Assembly: GCF_029960785.1 (NCBI RefSeq)
Contig: NZ_JASBQE010000062.1
Location: forward strand, 1-64,000
DNA: 64,000 nucleotides
Origin: Polyangium sp. 15x6
Lineage (GTDB): Bacteria; Myxococcota_A; Polyangia; Polyangiales; Polyangiaceae
Direction of reading: 5' to 3'
Part shown: in pieces, positions 16,837 to 25,151 of the stretch
Position numbering within the stretch: position 1 is the stretch's first letter
How the letters are laid out: each line of letters begins with the position of its first letter
Program-made: the position numbers and the translations under genes
The notes under the pieces: generated by a model
Seen by the model: the letters and a program-made list of their open reading frames with translations, nothing else
Database searches by the model: none
Told to the model about the DNA's origin: nothing

Positions 16837-17598
16837 ATGGTCCGATTCGATTTCTCGGGGCGCGTCGCGCTCGTCATCGGCGGCAGCTCCGGCATCGGGC
16901 TCGCCTCGGCGCGCGGATTCGCGCGAGCGGGCGCGGGCGTCGTCATCGCAGCCCGCGGGGAGAACGCCGGGCGCGAGGCCTGCGCGGCGCTGCAAGCCGA
17001 GGGGGCGCAGGCGACCTTCGTTCAGACCGATGTGCGCGACGAGGCCGCGGTGGCGCGCGCCGTGAAAGAAACCGTCAAGCATTTCGGCCGGCTCGATTTC
17101 GCGGTGAACTGCGCCGGCGGCGGCGACATGGCCCCGCTCGAGGACACCAAGCAGGACGTGTGGGACGACGTCATGGCCGTCAATGCCCGGGGGGTATGGC
17201 TTTCCATGCGGCATGAAATCCCGGCGATGATCGCGTCGGGAGGCGGCGCCATCGTCAACATCAGCTCGATCTTCGGCATGGCGGGGAGGGCGGCCCAGCA
17301 CGCGTACGTCGCTTCCAAGCACGCGGTCGTCGGAATGACACGATCGGTGGCGCTGGAATATGCGACGAGAGGCATCCGCGTGAATGCCCTTTGCGCGGGC
17401 GTCACCGGGACACCCAGCATGCGGCAGTTCGAGACCTTCGCCCCCGAGCTCGTCCAAGCGCTCGTCGCGCAGCATCCCATGGGTCGAATGGCCACCGAGG
17501 AGGAGATGGCCGGGGCCGTGCTCTGGTTGTGCTCCGAGAGCGCGGGTTACGTGACCGGCGCGCCCCTGCTCGTCGACGGCGGCTTTCTCGCCGCGTGA
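16837..17598 (+). CDS. SDR family oxidoreductase (TetR operon)
   Basis: A 253-residue classical SDR of the FabG-like group. Cofactor motif GGSSGIG, NCAG motif, catalytic Ser in INISS, Tyr-Lys in YVASK, and the C-terminal GAPLLVDGG typical of tetrameric 3-oxoacyl-ACP-reductase-like enzymes. The start ATG abuts the tetR stop with no gap, so expression is coupled. The likely role is oxidation or reduction of a small molecule sensed by the TetR protein. It converges on the Hint-domain gene. Confidence 0.93.
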   Translation: MVRFDFSGRVALVIGGSSGIGLASARGFARAGAGVVIAARGENAGREACAALQAEGAQATFVQTDVRDEAAVARAVKETVKHFGRLDFAVNCAGGGDMAPLEDTKQDVWDDVMAVNARGVWLSMRHEIPAMIASGGGAIVNISSIFGMAGRAAQHAYVASKHAVVGMTRSVALEYATRGIRVNALCAGVTGTPSMRQFETFAPELVQALVAQHPMGRMATEEEMAGAVLWLCSESAGYVTGAPLLVDGGFLAA

Positions 17599-17622
17599 GT
17601 GATGGCCACCCGACGAGGTGGG

Positions 17623-19635
17623 TCAGTAGTTGTGCACCAGGACGCCGCCCGCGAAATAGTTATGAAGGCCGTCGACGGAGAGGTCGTAGACCGTCGTTCG
17701 ATGGTCGAAGTCGGTACGCGCTTCGAGCGTCACCGGCGCGCCGTTCTCGCTGAGCAAGACGTCCCCGATTTCGAGTACGCGCGCATGAACGTATCCGCGA
17801 CCCACGACGAAGATCGGATGCTCCGCCGTCACGCGTAGCTCCTCTCCGTTCGAGAGCCGGAACGTCGCCACCGGCCGCTCCTCGCGTTCGGCCACGCGAC
17901 GGACCTGCAAAACACGGCGTGCTCCGCGCTCGACGTCATACCCGATCACGGCGTCGCCGGGCCGCAGGCGCTCGATGGCGACCTCGCCCCGCGGCGTCGC
18001 GACGGGCGTGCCCGCAGCAAAACACGACGAGCCGGCGATCCCGTGTACGGCATCGGTCGCTGGCCGCATCGCGCCCTTGGCGTCACGCACGCAGGGCATG
18101 AGCAGATACCCGCCGTCGCAATCGATGGGATCCCCGGAGAGCTGCACCTCGAGCTCGGCGCCGCCCGCCATTCGGAGCGCACGCTCGCCGAGGAGCGCGT
18201 CGAGCAGCCGCCGATCGAGTGTGCGGACCACGGAGCCCGCGTCGCAGGCGAGCGCGGCGCGCGCGCCCGGCGATTTTTCTTGTGGCGCGGCCACGATCGC
18301 GACGGCGCGGGCCTCCGGCGGAAGCTCGCGGACGTGGAGCCTCACATCGAGCATGCAATCATAACTGGAGGGCGCTGGCACGAGCTCGATGGGGCCGGCC
18401 GACGGAGTGGCGAGTTTTTCGGGTTCACCCGCGCGCGCCTGGCTCGGCCGCTCGTCGCGGACGAGCAGATCGTCGACGAAATAATCGTCCGGCGCGCCCA
18501 CATCGAGCAAAGAAGCATGAATTCCATCGGCGTTGCTCGGGGCTGCGGCGAGGCGAGGGCGGGCCCCGGAGGCGGTGAGGAGTACGTCGCCCTTTTGCAA
18601 CTTGGAGGCGGCCTGGAACGTTCCGGCGTCTGGCAGGAAAAACTTGCGTGCCTGGGGGACCTCGATGTGCCGTCCGTCGTCGAGTCGCAACCACACCGAA
18701 GGAAGGGATTTGCTGCGCATGGAGCGCAAGCGCGTCGCGACCCGCTGCTTCTTGGCGACGTCATACGCGAGCACGTGATGCCCCACGACGAGGCGATCGG
18801 CCTGAACGCCGCCCGAAGGCGTGGCCACGATATTGCTCTCCTCGAAGCCGTCCAGGAGCGAAACGGACGTGCCCCAGGCTTCCTCCGCGGCGTGCAGGCG
18901 CCCTTCGCGGTCGCGCACGCAGCCGAGCACCGCATAACGCCGATCTCGGCGGATTTCCGGGGGCGTGAGCCGGAAGGGCAGGGTCAAATCGTCGCCGCCC
19001 GCGGCTGCGAACACGCCGCGCCCGACCTCGCGCACGACCCGTCCGTTACGACAATCCATGCGCACGAGCCCGCCGAGGGGCTCTCCTTTTTCGGCGAGCA
19101 CGAGCGCGAAGGAGACGGCATCGTCGTCGAGCGGCGTGACCCGCACGCCCACTTCGATCCCCTGTGGCAATGCGCTCGCGGAGAGCCACGGCACGTGGCG
19201 CTCCCCCGCGAGCGTGCTCGTCGCGACCAGGCGATCTTTTCGGTAAGCACAAACGCGGTACGAATCGCCCTGTGACAGCGGCTTTTCCGCCGTCGTGGGC
19301 AGCGTGAGGCGAGCGCCGCGGAGCTTTGCCTTCGGGAACGTGGCGAAGAGCTCGCCCGCATTGCACGAGCCGGGAACGACGGGGCCGCGGCTCCTGCGCA
19401 CGGTGAGGCGATCAAAAGGTGTCGACGTCTGGAGCAGGCGGAGGCGCAGCGCCGGCAAACCGCGGTTGTCGTTGAATTCGGTGATCGACGCGACGGCCTG
19501 CGCCTCGGGGAGCTTCGCCGCGGCCTCGGCCACGCCGGGACCCATGTCCGTGGCGCCGCAACTCGCGCGCAATCCCGCGCCGAGGACGAGGAGCGTGAGC
19601 CAGGAGCGTCGGCGTCGCGGGTGAAGCTTTTCCAT
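17623..19635 (-). CDS. secreted protein with tandem Hint (hedgehog/intein) domains
   Basis: A 670-residue exported protein (basic N-terminus, hydrophobic stretch, Cys26 near the cleavage region). It is built of repeats: a Cys-containing beta module followed by a Hint domain, twice, with a period near 275 residues. The second Hint (538-670) looks active: CFAAGTP start, TAEHP block B, GDVLL, and the terminal block LHNYFAGGVLVHN. The protein stops one residue after that HN. The first (about 263-394) aligns colinearly (VATPSGGV..DRL..G..VLAYD) but has Gly for the catalytic Cys, PQAR for TAEH and RD for HN, so it is dead. With no C-extein it cannot splice; self-cleavage or transfer to a nucleophile is possible. 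Start ATG 19635. Confidence 0.88.
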   Translation of the reverse strand: MEKLHPRRRRSWLTLLVLGAGLRASCGATDMGPGVAEAAAKLPEAQAVASITEFNDNRGLPALRLRLLQTSTPFDRLTVRRSRGPVVPGSCNAGELFATFPKAKLRGARLTLPTTAEKPLSQGDSYRVCAYRKDRLVATSTLAGERHVPWLSASALPQGIEVGVRVTPLDDDAVSFALVLAEKGEPLGGLVRMDCRNGRVVREVGRGVFAAAGGDDLTLPFRLTPPEIRRDRRYAVLGCVRDREGRLHAAEEAWGTSVSLLDGFEESNIVATPSGGVQADRLVVGHHVLAYDVAKKQRVATRLRSMRSKSLPSVWLRLDDGRHIEVPQARKFFLPDAGTFQAASKLQKGDVLLTASGARPRLAAAPSNADGIHASLLDVGAPDDYFVDDLLVRDERPSQARAGEPEKLATPSAGPIELVPAPSSYDCMLDVRLHVRELPPEARAVAIVAAPQEKSPGARAALACDAGSVVRTLDRRLLDALLGERALRMAGGAELEVQLSGDPIDCDGGYLLMPCVRDAKGAMRPATDAVHGIAGSSCFAAGTPVATPRGEVAIERLRPGDAVIGYDVERGARRVLQVRRVAEREERPVATFRLSNGEELRVTAEHPIFVVGRGYVHARVLEIGDVLLSENGAPVTLEARTDFDHRTTVYDLSVDGLHNYFAGGVLVHNY
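17626..18024 (-). other. active-looking C-terminal Hint domain
   Basis: Encodes residues 538-670. All intein-type blocks are visible: Cys1 (CFAAGT), block B T-x-x-H (TAEH), block F-like YVHARVLEIGDVLL, and block G ending VHN followed by Tyr and stop. No toxin or other C-terminal cargo follows. Confidence 0.8.
18454..18849 (-). other. degenerate internal Hint domain
   Basis: Encodes residues 263-394. It aligns with the C-terminal Hint at a constant offset of 275 residues near its start (GFEESNIVATP against CFAAGTPVATP) and again at its end (DYFVDDLLVRD against NYFAGGVLVHN). Catalytic Cys, block-B His and terminal His-Asn are all replaced. Confidence 0.7.
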
Positions 19636-19696
19636 GTGGTGGCTCGACCCGAGCACGGTTTTCCCTCGACGGCCAAGTATTCTACGACGCACCGAG

Positions 19697-21595
19697 ATGC
19701 TAGGATTGCGTGCGGTGCGCATCGTCTCCTCCCTCCTCGCAGTCCTCGCGACCTGCACGGCGCTGCTCGGGTGCTGCCGCCCGCCCCCTTGCCTCTCGGG
19801 CGCATGTCCCCAGGTCGGCCTCGAAACGCCGGACGAGATGTTCCGCCTCGTTCGTCGGGAGCTCGAACGATCCGAGGAGGCGACGCCGCTCGTCGGCGGG
19901 CACATCCTCGAGCAGCTCCCCAGGCTTTTTCCCGACGTGAGCCAATTGCCCGACCCGCCGCGGTGCCGGTTGGATCTCGTCGACGCGGCGTCGGCGGCCA
20001 CGTTCGACGAGAAGCCGATCACGTTTTCACGAATGCTGATGGCGCGCATTCGCGCCGTGGGGAACATGCAGAGCACGCGGGACGTGTCGGACGCCAAAGC
20101 CGTCTATCTGCGGAGACTCGTCGAGCTCGACGAGTCGCGCCTCACCGATTACCAGTTTTCCCCCGGCGAAGCGGGTCCCGCTCCGCCGAAATCGCTCGTG
20201 CGTTATGCCGCGCTCTCGGCGCTCGAACGGTACAACATGCCCCTGCACGAGACAGAGGGGCTTTTCCGGCGGCTGCAAGCGTCCCCGGACGACCGCGCGG
20301 CGTGGATCCTGCACGACACCGTGCTCAGCCACCTCGAGCTGGCGATCCACCGGACCCCGAAGCACAGCATCGACGACCTGGCCAAGAGCCTGTTTTTCTC
20401 CTGGCTGCCCGACATGCAGCGGCGATTGAATGGCCCTTCCGACCCGCTCTCGCTCGAAATCGTGCTCCAGCGCATGTTGCCGCTGGGGGTCTTCAGCGCG
20501 AAGGTCGGCGTGACGGACGAGGCGCGCAAGCTCCTCGAAAGCGTGATCGCGGCGCGCGGGGACTTTCCACTCACGCGTGGCATTCCCGGCGCCGCGCGTG
20601 ATCTGACCGCCACTGCTTGGATGGCGCTGTTCGACCTCGACACGCCGCGTTCGAACACCAGCATTCGGGTGATCCTCCCATCGCCCGCGCGGAAGGTCTT
20701 CCGACCGGATGAGGCCTGGCAGGCGGATCCTGCGCCGGCCCGTCCCGCCGCCGAGGCCGTCGCGACGCGGATGCGCGACCTCGAGGGCGAGCTTCTGGAG
20801 CTGAAATTCGCGTACGGCCGTTGCCACGTGCTGCGAGAGCAGGCTTTCTGGGTATCTCCCGGCGACGCGGACCGGCTCTTCGACAGAATGGTCGCGCCGC
20901 TCTCCCCGGGCGGAAAGGTGGCGTTCAGCAGCGAAGCGTTCTGCCGCATGCGCGCCGCGACCAGCCTCCGCGCGGCGCCGGAGAGCAAGCGCGTGAGCCT
21001 CGTGCTCCGGTGGTTACGCGCGGAGCCGGCCGACATCGCGGAATGGGATCCGACTGGCGACAGCACCGACGCCATGGTCGGGCCCGACACCGACAAGAAG
21101 CAGATCAAGACGCGTGCCACTTTGGTGCTCTCCGAAAACCCCGAATGGGTCGAGCGTCACGCCGAGCTGCGCACCTGGCTCGCGGAGCAAGCGCAGAAGC
21201 GGAATCCAACCACGGGGCGTGCGGAGCACGGCCCAATGTGGGAAGAGCTCCATCCCGCCTGCGAGCGGCTCCTCGCCTTTCACGCCTCGGGGCACCCCGA
21301 GGCGAGCGTCGAGGTCGGCCGAGCCATTCTGCGCGCGTGGATCGAGAGCGCACGCGCCACCCTCGAGAGCGAGGTCGGCTCCTACGATTCCGCGCTCGCC
21401 CTGAAGCTCTTCGCCCTGGGCGATTTCGCCGTGCGTTTCGGCTTGCGCGACGAAGCCCAGGCGATCTTCGACGAAATGGCGAAACGTGTCGTTCCACCCC
21501 CGGGTGAGGACAGCCTGGGCCTCCATTTGTCTCTTGCTCACGACGCGACGGTCGCATCGCTCTTGATGTCGTTCACGGTGGCGCCGTCAAAATGA
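19697..21595 (+). CDS. large hypothetical lipoprotein
   Basis: A 632-residue protein with a signal segment and lipobox TALLGC (Cys26). The mature part is mostly alpha-helical in composition, without long repeats or any motif I recognise. ATG 19697 starts the signal peptide; upstream in-frame starts would put a hydrophilic leader in front of it. It is divergent from the Hint gene, with 61 bases between the two starts. Its 3' end overlaps the next, convergent gene by nine bases. Function unknown. Confidence 0.8.
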   Translation: MLGLRAVRIVSSLLAVLATCTALLGCCRPPPCLSGACPQVGLETPDEMFRLVRRELERSEEATPLVGGHILEQLPRLFPDVSQLPDPPRCRLDLVDAASAATFDEKPITFSRMLMARIRAVGNMQSTRDVSDAKAVYLRRLVELDESRLTDYQFSPGEAGPAPPKSLVRYAALSALERYNMPLHETEGLFRRLQASPDDRAAWILHDTVLSHLELAIHRTPKHSIDDLAKSLFFSWLPDMQRRLNGPSDPLSLEIVLQRMLPLGVFSAKVGVTDEARKLLESVIAARGDFPLTRGIPGAARDLTATAWMALFDLDTPRSNTSIRVILPSPARKVFRPDEAWQADPAPARPAAEAVATRMRDLEGELLELKFAYGRCHVLREQAFWVSPGDADRLFDRMVAPLSPGGKVAFSSEAFCRMRAATSLRAAPESKRVSLVLRWLRAEPADIAEWDPTGDSTDAMVGPDTDKKQIKTRATLVLSENPEWVERHAELRTWLAEQAQKRNPTTGRAEHGPMWEELHPACERLLAFHASGHPEASVEVGRAILRAWIESARATLESEVGSYDSALALKLFALGDFAVRFGLRDEAQAIFDEMAKRVVPPPGEDSLGLHLSLAHDATVASLLMSFTVAPSK

Positions 21596-22333
21596 ACCGC
21601 CCACCACCGCGCCACCCACGAGCGGCGCGACAAACCACGAGACGCCCGGCGCAGGCCGTCGCGGTTGCCCCACGCTCCCCGTGCCGCCTCCGCTTCGATA
21701 CTCGTTCCAATCGTCGATCGCCGCCGTCGGCATCGTGAAAATTTGCGCCTCGCTGAGCGCAATCCCGATGGTTGCGCTCAGCGCGCCCGTCACCGGCCTT
21801 CCATACCCCAGCGCCAGCACCAGGCCGACGCTCGTGGACACCGTGCCGCAGAGCACGTGATTGAACCATTTGCGGCGCAGCACCTCCGATTCCGCGCTCT
21901 CGCGAAGGAGCCGCTCGCCACGCGCGAGCTTCATCCGTCGCTCCTTGGCCGTCGCATCCGGCATGGCCCGCAGATCGGCCGCTGCATGACGAGCGGGAAA
22001 CGGAACGAGGCCCAGAGGAATCAGGCCGAGGGACGACCCGACCGCGCCCACGGCGGCGTCGGCCCGGAGTCCCGGATCGGTGACGGCGACCGCGATGACG
22101 CCTTGCCCGACCGTCAGCGCGCTCCAGCCCGTGTACCAGCCATACCACCATCGATTCGCCGCAGGGGTACCTCGATCGAGGCGTGCCTGGAGAAACGCGA
22201 TGCGCCGCGTGACCTCTTCGTCCGATGGAGGCGCGGCACGCAGCGGAGGCTCGGCGCGTGCAGAGGACGCGGCGAGCGAGATGGCAGAGGCGACGAGGAG
22301 CGAGAGGTTTGCCCGGACGATGTTTGTCATCAT
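21587..22333 (-). CDS. hypothetical exported membrane-associated protein
   Basis: A 248-residue protein with a Sec signal peptide (MMTNIVRANLSLLVASAISL, cleaved after ARA near residue 27). Two or three hydrophobic Gly/Ala/Val-rich stretches follow (around GQGVIAVAVTDPGL, VGAVGSSLGLIPLGLVPF and VSTSVGLVLALGYG), suggesting membrane insertion or a hydrophobic core. It resembles uncharacterised myxobacterial envelope proteins but no family is named. It overlaps the preceding lipoprotein tail to tail and lies 6 bases beyond the LysR stop on the same strand. Confidence 0.75.
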   Translation of the reverse strand: MMTNIVRANLSLLVASAISLAASSARAEPPLRAAPPSDEEVTRRIAFLQARLDRGTPAANRWWYGWYTGWSALTVGQGVIAVAVTDPGLRADAAVGAVGSSLGLIPLGLVPFPARHAAADLRAMPDATAKERRMKLARGERLLRESAESEVLRRKWFNHVLCGTVSTSVGLVLALGYGRPVTGALSATIGIALSEAQIFTMPTAAIDDWNEYRSGGGTGSVGQPRRPAPGVSWFVAPLVGGAVVGGSF

Positions 22334-22339
22334 GATGCA

Positions 22340-23275
22340 CTACGCTTTCTTGCTCTTCCCCGCTTTGCCAGGGCGCCGCTCGCGGGCGGTCGACTCTCGC
22401 ACGATCGTGATGAACGCGCGCAGCGCCGCGCGCACGAGGCGGTGGCTCGGGTGAAACAGGCGGAGACCGGGGAACGGCGGCGTCCAGTCGGCGAGCACGC
22501 GGACGAGGCGCCCCGCCTCGACATCGGCGGCCACGGCGAGATCACTCAGGAACGCGAGGCCCGCGCCGGCGAGGGCTGCGTCCAGAATGAGGTCGTCATT
22601 GTCGAGCGTCAGCGCGCCTCGGACGTCGACGGCCACCTCGCGCCCCCGCTTTTCGAGCTCCCAGCGATACACCATGCCGCTCGCCATGCGGCGGCGAATG
22701 CACTCGTGGTCGAGCAGATCCTTCGGCTTCGTCGGCTTCGGACGAGACGCGAAATACGAGGGCGCGCCGACCACGGCCATGCTGATGTCCGCGCCGCACG
22801 GGATCGCGACCATGTCCTGCGGTACGGCCTCCGCGAGCCGCACGCCTGCATCGAAGCCCTCGGCGACGATGTCGACGAAGCGCTCTTCCGTCACGAGCTC
22901 CACGCGCACGTCGGGATGGCGCCGCCGCATTTCGAGGATCATGGGAAGCACGGCGACCTGCGCGGCGCCTTTCGACGTGTTGATGCGTAGCGTGCCGCTC
23001 GGCGTGTCCCGCAGCTCGTGCATCTCGTCGAGCGTGGAGGAGACCTCCCGGAGCGCCGGCTGAACGCGCCTGACGAAATGCTCGCCGGCCGCCGAGAGCG
23101 ACACGCTCCGCGTGGTGCGGTGGAACAGCCGGACCCCGAGCCGCTGTTCGAGCGCGGAGATCGCGTGGCTGAGCGCCGACGGCGACATTTCGAGCTGCCG
23201 GGCCGCGGCGCGAAAGCTCTTCAGGCTCGCGATGGCGACCACGGCTTCGAGCTCGATCAAGCTGGCGCGGATCAT
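22340..23275 (-). CDS. LysR family regulator (first LysR/SDR pair)
   Basis: A 311-residue LysR-type regulator. The N-terminal winged helix (about 1-60) has FRAAARQLEMSPSALSHAI and LEQRLGVRLFHRTTRSVSL. The C-terminal periplasmic-binding-like domain senses an effector, of the AaeR/DmlR-like subgroup (GFDAGVRL, YRWELEKRGR). It is transcribed away from an SDR gene across 75 bases, the classical LysR arrangement in which the regulator controls both directions. The last residues are a Lys/Arg-rich tail. Confidence 0.93.
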   Translation of the reverse strand: MIRASLIELEAVVAIASLKSFRAAARQLEMSPSALSHAISALEQRLGVRLFHRTTRSVSLSAAGEHFVRRVQPALREVSSTLDEMHELRDTPSGTLRINTSKGAAQVAVLPMILEMRRRHPDVRVELVTEERFVDIVAEGFDAGVRLAEAVPQDMVAIPCGADISMAVVGAPSYFASRPKPTKPKDLLDHECIRRRMASGMVYRWELEKRGREVAVDVRGALTLDNDDLILDAALAGAGLAFLSDLAVAADVEAGRLVRVLADWTPPFPGLRLFHPSHRLVRAALRAFITIVRESTARERRPGKAGKSKKA

Positions 23276-23350
23276 TGTTCCAAAGTTTGCATCAGAGCAT
23301 GCCGGATTGCACGGATTGTTTCAACGGTCGGCATACTCTACATCGAGGGC

Positions 23351-24184
23351 ATGAGCAAGACGGTTCTCGTGACGGGTTGTTCCTCGGGGTTTGGTCGTGA
23401 CATCGCGAAGGTGTTCGCCGCGGAGGGCTGGAACGTCGCGGCGACGATGCGCACGCCGGAAGTGGAGTCGGAGCTCCGCGCGTCGGATCGGATGAGCGTG
23501 CTCCGGCTCGACGTGCAGGATCGCGCGAGCATCGACGCCGCCGTGGCCTCGACGCTCGCGCGGTTCGGCTCGATCGACGTCGTCGTCAACAACGCGGGCT
23601 TCGGCCTTTTCGGGGTGTTCGAGGAGACCACGCGCGAAAAAATCCTCGAGCAGTTCGAGGTGAACGTGTTCGGGATGATGGACGTGACGCGCGCCGTCCT
23701 CCCCACCTTGCGAAAGCAGCGCTCCGGCGTCGTGATCAACGTGAGCTCGGGCGCGGGGGTGTTCACGCTGCCGATGATATCCGCCTATTGCGCGAGCAAG
23801 TTCGCGCTGGAAGGGTTTTCCGAGGCGCTCTCGTACGAGCTTCTGTCGCTCGGAATCCGCGTGAAGATCGTCGAGCCGGGCGGCGTGACGAGCACGCGCT
23901 TCGGCGAGCGCAGCGCCAAGGAGTCGAGCTCCGCGTCGCCGATTGCCGATTACGCGCCGTTCGTCGAGGGCGCCGCCCGGGTATTCGCGGAGCTCAGGCA
24001 AGCGCGCAGCCTCGCGACGGCGGAGGAAGTCGCGCGGGTCGTCTTCGAGGCCGCGACCGACGGCACCGAGCGGTTGCGTTATCTCGCCACGAAAGACATC
24101 GCGCCGCTCGTCGAGGCGCGGCGACAAACCTCGGAAGAGGCGTACATCGAGATGATGCGGTCGCGGTTCGCGCCCAAGCTCTGA
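23351..24184 (+). CDS. SDR family oxidoreductase (first LysR/SDR pair)
   Basis: A 277-residue classical SDR. Motifs: TGCSSGFG cofactor loop, NNAGFG, catalytic Ser in INVSS, YCASK. The C-terminal part carries the substrate lid (IVEPGGVTSTRF). ATG 23351 is preceded by GAGGGC. It is divergent from the LysR gene and likely its regulatory target. It is similar in architecture to the SDRs at 52075 and 55900, so the three may be paralogues. Its stop is 3 bases from the stop of the next, convergent gene. Confidence 0.93.
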   Translation: MSKTVLVTGCSSGFGRDIAKVFAAEGWNVAATMRTPEVESELRASDRMSVLRLDVQDRASIDAAVASTLARFGSIDVVVNNAGFGLFGVFEETTREKILEQFEVNVFGMMDVTRAVLPTLRKQRSGVVINVSSGAGVFTLPMISAYCASKFALEGFSEALSYELLSLGIRVKIVEPGGVTSTRFGERSAKESSSASPIADYAPFVEGAARVFAELRQARSLATAEEVARVVFEAATDGTERLRYLATKDIAPLVEARRQTSEEAYIEMMRSRFAPKL

Positions 24185-24187
24185 CGC

Positions 24188-25150
24188 TCACTCCGTCACG
24201 GCGCGGCGCACCGCGACGGCCAGGCTGCACGCTTCGAGCTCGTCGCGGTGGGACGCGCCGAGCGACGACAAGGCGAGCTCCTCGTTTCGCCGGAGCACCC
24301 GCAAGAGCGGCTTTTTCGCGGCGAGATCATAAAGCGTCACGCGCGCCCCGGCCTTCGTATCCGCGACGGTGAGCAAGAGCTCCGCGGCGGCCGCCCTTTT
24401 GGCGAGGTCGACCGGCGCTTTTTGAAGGTCTTTCCGCAGCCGCTTCAGCACATTCCGATCCTGCGCGGTACGCACCGAGCTCTCGAAGGCCGGCGCGAGC
24501 ACCGCGAGGCCGATCCGCAGCTCCGCGAGCCGCCGCACGTTCGCGGTCTCGTCGTCGACCTTCGCCCCGGCAAAGTACACGCCGCGCACCTTCGCGAGCA
24601 GATCACGCTCCGATGTGGAGGCGGGCGGATACATCAGGCAAACGAGGAATGCGTCCTTGATCGACCCGCGCGCCGCATCGTCCACGGCCCGCGCATCACG
24701 CAGCTCCGCCGCCGGCGCGCGTACATAAAGCGCAGGCCGACGCAACGTCGCGTCGAGCGCGCCCGCCGCGCGAAGCGCCGGGTCGATGAGCTCCACCGTC
24801 TCCCCCTCCGCCGCGGCCTCGACGAGCCATAGCTCCGTGTCCGCGACGAGCCTCTCGTGCCCCGCAGGAAGCCCCGGGCGAAGCGCATCGAGCTCGGAGA
24901 GCAGCGCGGTCCGATCCGCCTCGAGCTCGCGCCGCTCGTGGATCATCATGGCCGTAAAAAGCCCCGCGATGACCACGAGCGCGAGCAGCGGCAGGAGCTT
25001 CGCCGGCCGGAATCCCTCGCGGCTCGCGAAAGGCGACGCCATTCCGAGCCCCGCCGCGTGATGCTTCGCGCGTGCTTTGGGGCTGACGGCCCGCTCCACG
25101 CGCGCGCGGAGCGCCGGATTCATGCGCGGCGTGACCAGAAATGTAGCCAC
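24188..25150 (-). CDS. hypothetical single-pass membrane protein
   Basis: A 320-residue protein: a basic cytoplasmic N-terminus (about 1-50), one membrane segment (51-70, KLLPLLALVVIAGLFTAMMI), then a mostly helical, Ala/Leu/Arg/Glu-rich extracytoplasmic part without a known domain. The start is GTG 25150, one base after the TGA of the MutS-like gene, so the two are co-transcribed and probably coupled. The conserved pairing with a MutS-like ATPase is the only hint of function. Confidence 0.78.
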   Translation of the reverse strand: MATFLVTPRMNPALRARVERAVSPKARAKHHAAGLGMASPFASREGFRPAKLLPLLALVVIAGLFTAMMIHERRELEADRTALLSELDALRPGLPAGHERLVADTELWLVEAAAEGETVELIDPALRAAGALDATLRRPALYVRAPAAELRDARAVDDAARGSIKDAFLVCLMYPPASTSERDLLAKVRGVYFAGAKVDDETANVRRLAELRIGLAVLAPAFESSVRTAQDRNVLKRLRKDLQKAPVDLAKRAAAAELLLTVADTKAGARVTLYDLAAKKPLLRVLRRNEELALSSLGASHRDELEACSLAVAVRRAVTE

Positions 25151-25151
25151 G

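Noticed and set aside
15556..17475. A 639-codon minus-strand frame across lepB, tetR and SDR
   Set aside because: It crosses three well-supported genes and the TetR promoter.
17623..19635. The Hint-domain protein as a polymorphic toxin
   Set aside because: Nothing follows the terminal His-Asn except one Tyr, and no immunity gene is adjacent.
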